A DNA stretch of 36,543 nucleotides. Source: Caldovatus aquaticus. Its GTDB lineage: Bacteria > Pseudomonadota > Alphaproteobacteria > Acetobacterales > Acetobacteraceae. The first letter of the stretch is position 1. Each line of letters starts with the position of its first letter. Of this stretch, positions 6,998 through 13,029 are shown one piece after another. The DNA lies in NCBI RefSeq assembly GCF_019458025.1, contig NZ_JAHZUY010000038.1, positions 1 through 36,543 of the forward strand. The letters are read 5' to 3'. The notes under the pieces are model-generated. The model did not search any database and was not told the DNA's origin. It saw nothing but the letters and a program-made list of their open reading frames with translations. A program made the position numbers and the translations under genes.

Positions 6998-8266
6998 TCA
7001 CGCCGCCGGCGCCGGCCGCGGCAGGCGGCCGACGCCCCGTCGCGAGACCAGGAAGCCGACGATCGCGAGGTTGAGCAGGTTCGCCGCGATCCCCGCGGCG
7101 AAGGCCGGCGCGTAGTAGCCGTAGCGGTCGTAGAGCGCGCCCCCGAGCCAGGCGCCGAACGCCATGCCGCCGAGGCCGAGGAACAGCAGCACCGGCACGC
7201 GCCAGGGCGCCTCCTTCGCCGGGAACAATTCGCGCACCGTGAGCACGTAGGAGGGAATGATCCCCGAGAAGCCGAGCCCGTAGATCGCCGCGACGGCGAA
7301 CAGCAGCGCCTCGTCCTCGGTGGCGAGGAACAGCCCCATCGCGACGGCCTGCGCGGCGGAGCCGAGCAGCACGGTGGGCAGGCCGCCGATCCGGTCCGCC
7401 ACCCAGCCCCAGAACTGCCGCGCCAGGAAGGCGGCGAGCAGCAGGACCGAGAGCATCGCCGCCCCGCGCGCCGGGCCGATGCCGAGATCGGCGCAGAAGG
7501 CGACGAGATGCGCCGCCGGCATCGCCATCGGCACGCAGCAGAGGAAGGCGGCCGTCGCCAGCAGCGCGAGCGCGAGGTTCGGCGGCAGGCCGAGCGTCCG
7601 CGCCCCCGGCCGCGGCCCGTCCGCGGCCCCGAGGCCGCCCGCGGGCGGCGCCGGCGGCGGGCGCAGCACGACCGCGGCGAGCGGCGCGATCACCGCCGTG
7701 GCGAGCGCGCCGAAGCCGAGCATGGTGCGCTGCCAGCCGAAGGCCGCGACGGCGCGCTCGAGCACCGCGGGCCAGACCACGCCGGCGACGTACTGGCCCG
7801 AGGAGACGAGCGCGAGCGCCGTGCCGCGCCGCCGGTCGAACCAGAGCGTCACGTAGGTGAGCAGCGGCGCGAACAGCGCCCCGATGCCGAGCACGCCGGT
7901 CAGCAGCCCGTAGCCCAGGAGCAGCTGCCACGTCCCGCCGCGCGCGGCGAGCGCCATCCCCGCCGCGATCATCGCCGCGCCGAACAGCGCCACGCGCCGC
8001 ACCCCGAGCCGCCCGGCGATCCAGCCCATCAGGATCCCGCCTGCCCCGGCGCCGAGGAAGGTGAGCGAACTGGCGAGCGAGGGCACCGCGCGCGCCTCGC
8101 CGAGATCGGCTGCGATCGGCCTGAGCGCGACGACGATGACGAGCGGCGCGCCGTAGGCGACGGAGAGGATGGCGAGGACGGTCCAGGCGACGCGCCAGGA
8201 GGCCGGGGTCTCGATGCTGCGCGGGGGCGGCGGCGCTGGGGTGTCGCCCTCGGCGCGCTGCGGCAT
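6998..8266 (-). CDS. MFS transporter
   Basis: A 422-residue major facilitator superfamily permease with about twelve hydrophobic helices. The cytoplasmic loop after helix 2 carries GWIAGRLGVRRV, the MFS A-motif (GxLaDRxGxrr-like). A second copy follows helix 8 (WGWVADRIGGLPT), and LTGVLGIGALFAPLLTYVTLWFDRRRG resembles the oxalate/formate-antiporter-type subfamily. The family suggests small-anion or drug transport, but no substrate can be assigned. The start has GAGGAA 6-7 nt upstream. A CTTAAT -10-like box lies about 40 nt upstream without a convincing -35. It is downstream of, and on the same strand as, the 58-residue membrane protein and the J-like gene. Confidence 0.9.
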   Translation of the reverse strand: MPQRAEGDTPAPPPPRSIETPASWRVAWTVLAILSVAYGAPLVIVVALRPIAADLGEARAVPSLASSLTFLGAGAGGILMGWIAGRLGVRRVALFGAAMIAAGMALAARGGTWQLLLGYGLLTGVLGIGALFAPLLTYVTLWFDRRRGTALALVSSGQYVAGVVWPAVLERAVAAFGWQRTMLGFGALATAVIAPLAAVVLRPPPAPPAGGLGAADGPRPGARTLGLPPNLALALLATAAFLCCVPMAMPAAHLVAFCADLGIGPARGAAMLSVLLLAAFLARQFWGWVADRIGGLPTVLLGSAAQAVAMGLFLATEDEALLFAVAAIYGLGFSGIIPSYVLTVRELFPAKEAPWRVPVLLFLGLGGMAFGAWLGGALYDRYGYYAPAFAAGIAANLLNLAIVGFLVSRRGVGRLPRPAPAA

Positions 8267-8381
8267 GTCCGTTCCTCGTCCGGCGGTTCGGCCCGGCCGA
8301 TTAAGCCACGGCGGGCCGGAACGGGACAGCGCGGACGCCGCGCCGGCCGGCGGCGGGAGCGCGGCGGGTCCCGGCCTTCGC

Positions 8382-8400
8382 CCGGACGGCGCGCGTCCGG
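8382..8400. other. inverted repeat between two minus-strand genes
   Basis: A perfect 7-bp stem (CCGGACG / CGTCCGG) with a 5-nt loop lies between the 58-residue protein gene and the MFS gene. No T-tract follows on either strand, so it may be a Rho-dependent or processing hairpin rather than an intrinsic terminator. Confidence 0.4.
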
Positions 8401-8449
8401 ACGCGCCCCCGGCGCGAGCGGAAAGGCGGCCGCGGACCCCGCGGCCCGC

Positions 8450-8626
8450 TCAGCCGCGCGAGCGGCGGACCGCGACGCCGTACCAGAGCAGCGCGGCGCA
8501 GGCGCTCGCCAGCAGCGCGCGGCCCGAACCGGCGAGGAACGCCTGCGCCCGCTCGGCGCCGGCCTGGGCCAGCAGCAGCAGGCTCGCGGCGGTCAGGAGG
8601 GAGAGGGCGCTCATCCGGCGGAGCAT
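8450..8626 (-). CDS. 58-residue two-helix membrane protein (hypothetical)
   Basis: A short frame on the minus strand encodes 58 residues: a basic N terminus (MLRRM), a hydrophobic helix (SALSLLTAASLLLLAQAGA), a linker, a second hydrophobic helix (ALLASACAALLWYGVAV) and a basic tail (RRSRG). This alternation of charged ends and hydrophobic cores is hard to explain by GC-driven chance frames. GGGAGA lies 5 nt before the ATG; an internal ATG four codons later is a second option. It is 52 nt downstream of the J-like gene on the same strand, suggesting co-transcription. No family recognised. Confidence 0.6.
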   Translation of the reverse strand: MLRRMSALSLLTAASLLLLAQAGAERAQAFLAGSGRALLASACAALLWYGVAVRRSRG

Positions 8627-8678
8627 GGGCGTCTCCCGGCTGGCAGGACCGCACGGCGCGGCGGCGCGGGGCGGGGCG

Positions 8679-9392
8679 TCAGGCCGCGCGCGAGGCCGGG
8701 CCGGCGCGGAGCTGGTCGAGCACGGACGGCAGCCGGTCCAGGAGGAACGGATCGTGGCCGGGATGGGCGCCGCCCTGGTGATCGAATGCCAGCCCGTCGT
8801 GGAACGTGCCGTCGGCGTAGATCAGCAGCAGGCGCCCCCAGCGCTCGCCGCGCCGCTGCACGAACACGGCGCGCGCCATGCGGAACCCCCGGCGCGCGAA
8901 GCGCAGGGCCGCGCGCGCCATCTCGTCGAACACCGCGCTCGAGCCGTAGACGGTCAGCGGCGTCATGAAGCGCTGCCCGTCGAAGGGCCAGATCGTCCAC
9001 TCCTCCTCGGAGCCGCCGGAAAGCTCCCACAGACGCCGCCGGATGAAGTTGGCATCGCCGTAGTCCTCGCGCGCGATGTGGTCGCTCGGCGGCGGATCGC
9101 CGGGGGAGTGGCCGGCCCAGGCCCAGACCGAGACGCCGTGGCGCTGCGGGTCCTCCGCCTGGGGGGCGGCCCCGCCGCGCGCCGCGCGGTGGCGGCGGAG
9201 GGTGTCGTAGGCGGCGTTGATCTCCGCCATCACCGCCTCGTCGGGCTCGGCGCCGCCCAGCGGATGGTAGCGCCGCGCGAGGCGGATCCACGCCGCCTTC
9301 AGCCCGGCGCCCTCGAGCGCGGCCGGGTCGGCGCCGAACCGGGCGAAGACCGCCGCCGCCGCACGCGCATCGCCGATCCCGTCCGTCCGCAT
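8679..9392 (-). CDS. J-domain-like protein with HPD altered to HPL
   Basis: A 237-residue protein. Residues about 10-70 resemble a J domain: LKAAWIRLARRYHPLGG, then EAVMAEINAAYDTLRRHR, matching helices II and III. The obligatory His-Pro-Asp motif reads His43-Pro44-Leu45, and the DNA there is unambiguous. The Asp is needed in canonical J proteins to stimulate DnaK ATPase, so this protein probably cannot do so alone. The remainder (residues about 95-230) has a conserved look, with several Trp and aromatic residues (VWAWAGH, WTIWPFDGQRF, LLLIYADGTFHDG), but is not recognised. The preceding 500 nt include an AT-richer stretch likely to hold its promoter. Confidence 0.7.
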   Translation of the reverse strand: MRTDGIGDARAAAAVFARFGADPAALEGAGLKAAWIRLARRYHPLGGAEPDEAVMAEINAAYDTLRRHRAARGGAAPQAEDPQRHGVSVWAWAGHSPGDPPPSDHIAREDYGDANFIRRRLWELSGGSEEEWTIWPFDGQRFMTPLTVYGSSAVFDEMARAALRFARRGFRMARAVFVQRRGERWGRLLLIYADGTFHDGLAFDHQGGAHPGHDPFLLDRLPSVLDQLRAGPASRAA

Positions 9393-9491
9393 CCTCGCCC
9401 CTCGCGCCGCGCCAGACCGCTCAACCCGGACAGCAGGGTTATGCCTGTCGCGAAGAAAGCGCAGGGGTCACAACATTGCGAAAGAACATCG

Positions 9492-9545
9492 AAAAAACCG
9501 GACCGCACCGTGAAACCATCCACATTTTTGGTCCGTGTCGCGCGA
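9492..9545 (-). terminator. terminator-like hairpin with T6 tract
   Basis: Read on the minus strand, CGGACC (9545-9540) pairs with GGTCCG (9504-9499) around a 35-nt loop that can form a small inner GTG/CAC stem. After one G comes TTTTTT (9497-9492). It lies about 360 nt beyond the radC stop, so it would end a long radC 3' UTR or a separate minus-strand transcript. The stem is short for an intrinsic terminator. Confidence 0.4.
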
Positions 9546-9692
9546 AACGGCGTGGATCGCGGCGACACCTGCGCGGCCGGTCGCTTCCTGCGCGCCCGGT
9601 GTCCGGCGTGGCGACGAATCGCGCGGGCCGCGCCATCGCCCGCCGGCGTTTGGGAGGCGCGGCGCGACCGGCCGGCCGCGGTTCCGGCGACA

Positions 9693-9803
9693 GGAGCGGA
9701 TCGCGGACGGCGGGAAACGGCCGGGGCGCGGATCCAAGCCGCGCGACCGGCAACGCGCCGCAGCCGGCGCCGCGCGCACGGCCGAGCGGAAGCGGCTCCG
9801 GCG
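9693..9803. repeat. dispersed intergenic repeat, copy 2
   Basis: The intergenic copy of the roughly 105-bp element also found at 6814-6918. Its first 39 bases also match, in inverted orientation, 12888-12926 before the rhodanese gene. On the minus strand it contains TTCCCG followed by a 17-nt segment almost identical to the spacer of the rhodanese promoter, but without a -10 box. Confidence 0.6.
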
Positions 9804-9905
9804 ACGCGCCGCGCGAGCGCCGCCCGCGCCGGGGCGCGCGCAACGGCCGCGCGTGGCGGAGGCGCCCGGCCCGGCGCCGCCTCCTCGCGCGGGCCGCGGC
9901 AAACC

Positions 9906-10724
9906 CTACAGCAGCCCCTCGCGCCGGAAGGAGAAGATCCGGCCCCGGCCCAGGATCAGGTGGTCGTGCACCACCACGCCCAGCACGCCGGCGGCCGCCT
10001 TGATCTCCCGCGTCATCTCGACGTCCGCCCGGCTCGGCGTCGGGTCGCCGGAAGGGTGGTTGTGCACCAGGATCAGCGCCGTCGCCTGCAGCTCCAGGCA
10101 GCGCTTCACCACCTCGCGCGGATAGACCGGGGTGTGGTTGACGGTGCCGCGCGCCTGCACCTCGTCGGCGATCAGGCGGTTCTTCGAATCGAGGAACAGC
10201 ACGCGCACCTGCTCGATCTGCTCGCGCGCCATCGCGGCGGTGAGGTAGTCGGTCAGCCGGTCCCAGTTGTTCAGCACCGGCCGGTCCAGCACCTCGGCCC
10301 GCGCCAGCCTGAGCGCCGCGGCCTGCACGGTCTTGAGCGCGGCGATGCCGGCCTCGCCGAGGCCCGCGATGGCGCGCAGCTCGGAGGGCGGCGCGGCGAT
10401 GGCGTTGGCGAAGGAGCCGAAGCGCGCGAGCAGGGCGCGCGCGATCGGCTTGGTGTCGCGCCGCGGCAGGGCGAGGAACAGCACCATCTCGAGCAGCTCG
10501 TGGTCGAGCAGCGCCTCCGCCCCGGCGGCGAGCAGCTTCTCGCGCATCCGCGCGCGGTGGCCGAGATGGCCGGGCGGGGGCGGCGGGGCAGGGGGCTCGG
10601 CCGCCTTCGCTGCCGTCTCCGGCCGCCCGCCGTGGAACAGCGGCAGGCCGAGCCCGTCCGGGCGCCGCAGCGACACCGCCGCGGACATCCGCTCCTCGAG
10701 GCCGGGTTTCCTGGCCGGTGCCAT
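9906..10724 (-). CDS. radC: RadC family protein (JAB/MPN domain)
   Basis: A 272-residue RadC-family protein. The N-terminal half has a helix-hairpin-helix-like region (FGSFANAIAAPPSELRAIAGLGEAGIAALK). The C-terminal half is a JAB/MPN metal-binding domain with the JAMM signature HNHPSGDPTPS and the upstream catalytic-type Glu region. Despite the historical name 'DNA repair protein', a repair role is not established for this family. A notable feature is a perfect 8-bp GC hairpin just before the start codon whose loop is the Shine-Dalgarno sequence GGAGAA. It lies downstream of map on the same strand, separated by 225 nt. Confidence 0.93.
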   Translation of the reverse strand: MAPARKPGLEERMSAAVSLRRPDGLGLPLFHGGRPETAAKAAEPPAPPPPPGHLGHRARMREKLLAAGAEALLDHELLEMVLFLALPRRDTKPIARALLARFGSFANAIAAPPSELRAIAGLGEAGIAALKTVQAAALRLARAEVLDRPVLNNWDRLTDYLTAAMAREQIEQVRVLFLDSKNRLIADEVQARGTVNHTPVYPREVVKRCLELQATALILVHNHPSGDPTPSRADVEMTREIKAAAGVLGVVVHDHLILGRGRIFSFRREGLL

Positions 10725-10726
10725 GC

Positions 10727-10748
10727 GCCGCCGCTTCTCCGCGGCGGC
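10727..10748 (-). promoter_or_regulatory. hairpin presenting or hiding the radC ribosome-binding site
   Basis: On the minus strand GCCGCCGC-GGAGAA-GCGGCGGC forms a perfect 8-bp all-GC stem whose six-base loop is exactly the Shine-Dalgarno sequence. The stem ends 2 nt before the radC ATG. It could restrain ribosome binding or display the site in the loop. Confidence 0.5.
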
Positions 10749-10949
10749 ACCCTCTCCCGTCGCGGCGCGGGAAGGCGAGGGGAGGAACGCCGGACAAACG
10801 CAGAAATCACGCTTGCCCCGGCACGCGGGCGTCCGGCCCGGCGGGACGCGGGACCGCGGGCTCCGGCCGGCCAGGCCGCGGTCGCGCCCGGCCCTGTGGA
10901 GGGCGCCCCGCCCGCCCGCCGCGCCCGGCGCGTCGCGAACGGCGGGCCG

Positions 10950-11756
10950 TCAGACCGCGTAGGGCGGCTTGTGCAGCCCGGCGGGGGAGAGGGTGAAGAT
11001 CTCCACCCCGTCCTCGGTCACCCCGACCATGTGCTCGAACTGCGCCGAGAGCGAGCGGTCGCGCGTCACCGCCGTCCAGCCGTCGTCGAGGATCTTCACC
11101 TCCGGCCGGCCGGCATTCACCATCGGCTCCACCGTGAAGACCATGCCGGGCTTCAGCACCAGGCCCTCGCCGGGGCGGCCGAAGTGCAGCACGTTCGGCG
11201 GCTCGTGGAAGCGCCGGCCGATGCCGTGCCCGCAGAAGTCGCGCACGACGCTGAAGCGGTGGCGCTCGACGTAGCTCTGGATCGCGTGGCCGACGTCGCC
11301 GAGCGTCGCGCCGGGGCGGATCGCCGCGATGCCGCGCATCATCGCCTCGTGCGTCACGTCGAGCAGCAGCCGCGCCTTGGTGCTCGGCTGCCCGGCGACG
11401 AACATGCGGCTGGTGTCGCCGTGCCAGCCGTCCAGGATCACCGTGACGTCGATGTTGACGATGTCGCCCTCCTGCAGCACGCGCTCGCCCGGGATGCCGT
11501 GGCAGACCACGTGGTTGACGGAGGTGCAGATGGACTTCGGGAAGCCGCGGTAGCCGAGCGGCGCCGGCACCGCGCCGTGGGCGAGGATGAACTCGTGGCA
11601 CAGCCGGTCCAGCTCGCCCGTGGTGACGCCGGGGCGCACGTGCGGGACGATCATGTCGAGCGTCTCCGCCGCCAGCCGGCCGGCGCGGCGCATGCCCTCG
11701 AAGTCCTCGGGCGCATGCAGGGTGATGCGGCGGCTTTCGGCGCCTTGCTGCTCCAT
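10950..11756 (-). CDS. map: type I methionine aminopeptidase
   Basis: A 268-residue type I methionine aminopeptidase, removing the initiator Met from nascent proteins in the cytoplasm. Metal ligands are visible in order: NIDVTVILDGWHGDTSRMF (two Asp), FCGHGIGRRFHEPP (His), TVEPMV (Glu) and QFEHMVGV (Glu). The substrate His lies in NHVVCHGIPG. The N terminus has no zinc-finger extension. A good promoter (TTGCAA-N17-CATGTT) lies upstream with a UTR of about 34 nt and no clear Shine-Dalgarno sequence. radC follows on the same strand, a linkage I recall from related alphaproteobacteria. Confidence 0.96.
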   Translation of the reverse strand: MEQQGAESRRITLHAPEDFEGMRRAGRLAAETLDMIVPHVRPGVTTGELDRLCHEFILAHGAVPAPLGYRGFPKSICTSVNHVVCHGIPGERVLQEGDIVNIDVTVILDGWHGDTSRMFVAGQPSTKARLLLDVTHEAMMRGIAAIRPGATLGDVGHAIQSYVERHRFSVVRDFCGHGIGRRFHEPPNVLHFGRPGEGLVLKPGMVFTVEPMVNAGRPEVKILDDGWTAVTRDRSLSAQFEHMVGVTEDGVEIFTLSPAGLHKPPYAV

Positions 11757-11797
11757 GGCGGGGGTGGTCCGGACGCGGCGTGTTGCTTTTCATCCCC

Positions 11798-11826
11798 AAC
11801 ATGCGCGCCGGGGGGGCCGGTTGCAA
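11798..11826 (-). promoter_or_regulatory. map promoter
   Basis: Minus-strand TTGCAA (11826-11821), a 17-nt spacer and CATGTT (11803-11798). The predicted start point is about 34 nt before the ATG. Its boxes nearly equal those of the YqgE/AlgH promoter. Confidence 0.6.
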
Positions 11827-11914
11827 GGCGCCGGGGCGGGGCGGCGCCGCGCGCCGCCCGCATGGCGGCCACGCGGGCGCGCCGTGCGGCCGGCCGCGGG
11901 CGCCGGGCATCGCC

Positions 11915-12820
11915 TCAGGGGCGTCCCGCCTTCTCCCCGGCGCTCCGCTCCACCGCCCCGAGCGCATCGGCGAGCCGCACCTGCGCGCTCCCCGGCCGCG
12001 CCGGCTTCTGCTGGCTCTCGTGCGGCGCCCAGCCGGTGAGCATCACCAGCGGCAGCGGCATCGCCAGGCTGCCGTCCGCCTCCGCCGGCAGCCGCGCGGC
12101 GGCGAGCGGGAACAGCGCGCGCGGCGGCGTGCGCGGATCGCGCGCCCGCACCGCGCTGGTCTCGCCCGCCGCGCGCAGGTCGGCGAACAGCGCGGCGGCG
12201 GAGCGGTAGCGCAGCGTCAGCTCCTCGACATCCGCCACCGGCAGCGCGAAGCCCGCGCGCTGCAGGAGGTGCGCCGCGTCGCGCAGCTCCGGGAAGGGCG
12301 AGACGCGCGGCGCGAGGCCGCCGCGCAGCTCGGCCTCCGCCTCCGCCAGCGCGACGCGCAGCGGCTGCAGCGTGCCGAGGCCCGGCAGGGCGGCGAGGAA
12401 CAGCCCGTCCGGCACCAGGGCGCGGCGGATCTGCAGCAGCGCGCCCGGCAGGTCGTTCACCCAGTGCAGCGACAGGCAGGCGACGATCAGGTCGAAGCTC
12501 CCCGGCGCGAAGGGCAGCCATTCCTCGTCGGCCGCGACCGCGAGCTCGCCGGCGCGCCCGGCCATGCGGGCCGAGAGGTCGGCCGAGACGACGAAGGGGA
12601 TGCCGCGCGCGCGCAGCCGCGGCGCCACCGCGCCGCGGCCGCCGAGGTCGAGCGCGCGGGCGAAGCGCCGCGTCACGTCGTCCAGCCGGTCGAGCAGGCG
12701 CTCCGCCGCCGCATCGAGGATCGGCGCCACGCGGGCGACGGTCGCCGCGGCCCGGTCGCGGCGCAGCCGGACCAGGCGGCGATCGAAGATCTCGGCGGGA
12801 CCGGCGGCGGGTTCGGACAT
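11915..12820 (-). CDS. class I SAM-dependent methyltransferase, NDUFAF5-like
   Basis: A 301-residue protein matching the bacterial homologues of NDUFAF5 (C20orf7), a complex I assembly factor. IFDRRLVRLRRDRAA at the N terminus, the SAM loop ALDLGGRG, then LSLHWVNDLPGALLQIRRAL and LRGGLAPRVSPFPELRDAAHLLQRAGF follow the family closely. NDUFAF5 itself acts as an arginine hydroxylase on a complex I subunit; whether the bacterial protein does is unknown. The ATG at 12820 begins at the family N terminus (MSEP). A promoter with the leaderless geometry (TTGCCG-N17-CATCTG) ends 7 nt upstream. In many alphaproteobacteria this gene is divergent from comF; here the rhodanese gene lies between them. Confidence 0.88.
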   Translation of the reverse strand: MSEPAAGPAEIFDRRLVRLRRDRAAATVARVAPILDAAAERLLDRLDDVTRRFARALDLGGRGAVAPRLRARGIPFVVSADLSARMAGRAGELAVAADEEWLPFAPGSFDLIVACLSLHWVNDLPGALLQIRRALVPDGLFLAALPGLGTLQPLRVALAEAEAELRGGLAPRVSPFPELRDAAHLLQRAGFALPVADVEELTLRYRSAAALFADLRAAGETSAVRARDPRTPPRALFPLAAARLPAEADGSLAMPLPLVMLTGWAPHESQQKPARPGSAQVRLADALGAVERSAGEKAGRP

Positions 12821-12827
12821 GCCGCGC

Positions 12828-12856
12828 CAGATGCGCCCGCCGCCGCCCGGCGGCAA
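12828..12856 (-). promoter_or_regulatory. methyltransferase promoter (leaderless geometry)
   Basis: Minus-strand TTGCCG (12856-12851), a 17-nt spacer and CATCTG (12833-12828), followed by only 7 nt before the ATG. Transcription is therefore predicted to begin at the start codon. Confidence 0.5.
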
Positions 12857-12887
12857 GCCCGGCGCCGCGCGCCGCCGCACGCGCGGC

Positions 12888-12926
12888 CCGCGCCCCTGCC
12901 GGTTCCCGCCGCCCGCGATCCGCTCT
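12888..12926. repeat. dispersed repeat, partial inverted copy 3
   Basis: A 39-bp segment whose reverse complement matches the first 39 bases of copy 2 at about 34 positions, including CGGATCGCGG and GGCGGGAA. Here it forms the -35 box and spacer of the rhodanese promoter. Confidence 0.45.
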
Positions 12927-12931
12927 AGGCT
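12903..12931 (+). promoter_or_regulatory. rhodanese operon promoter
   Basis: TTCCCG (12903-12908), a 17-nt spacer and TAGGCT (12926-12931). The predicted start point is near 12938, about 36 nt before the leader-peptide ATG. The -35 and spacer coincide with the partial dispersed repeat. Confidence 0.5.
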
Positions 12932-12973
12932 CGCCGGCGTGAGCAGCGAGCCGGAGGAGGGGAGCGCCGCGCC

Positions 12974-13021
12974 ATGACCGTCCTCGACCGCAGGCCCGCC
13001 CGGCGGGCGCGCCGCCGCTGA
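12974..13021 (+). CDS. Arg-rich 15-residue leader peptide upstream of the rhodanese gene
   Basis: A tiny frame, MTVLDRRPARRARRR-stop, has by far the best ribosome-binding site of this locus (GGAGGAGGGG, about 8 nt before its ATG). Its stop is 8 nt before the rhodanese ATG, which has no Shine-Dalgarno sequence of its own. This is the layout of a translationally coupling leader. A hairpin-forming GCCCGCC/GGCGGGC repeat lies within it (12994-13008). No Cys codon is present, unlike the Cys-containing sulfur-related leader peptides reported in actinobacteria. A short Arg-rich frame can arise by chance in this base composition; the strong SD and the tandem position are the real support. Confidence 0.5.
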   Translation: MTVLDRRPARRARRR

Positions 13022-13029
13022 GCGCGCCG

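Larger units (their letters stand above)
9393..9905. other. 513-nt non-coding region with AT-richer island
   Basis: No convincing gene is seen between the J-like gene and radC. Positions about 9430-9545 are strikingly AT-richer than the surroundings, with A6 and T5 runs, and include a minus-strand terminator-like structure (9492-9545). The rest is GC-rich and holds copy 2 of the dispersed repeat. The island probably carries the promoter of the J-like gene, with CATAAC as a possible -10 on the minus strand, but no good -35 was found. Confidence 0.5.

Noticed and set aside
8169-12209. 1346-residue plus-strand frame
   Set aside because: Antisense to the MFS, J-like, radC, map and methyltransferase genes; composition is Arg/Ala/Gly/His biased and shows no motif.
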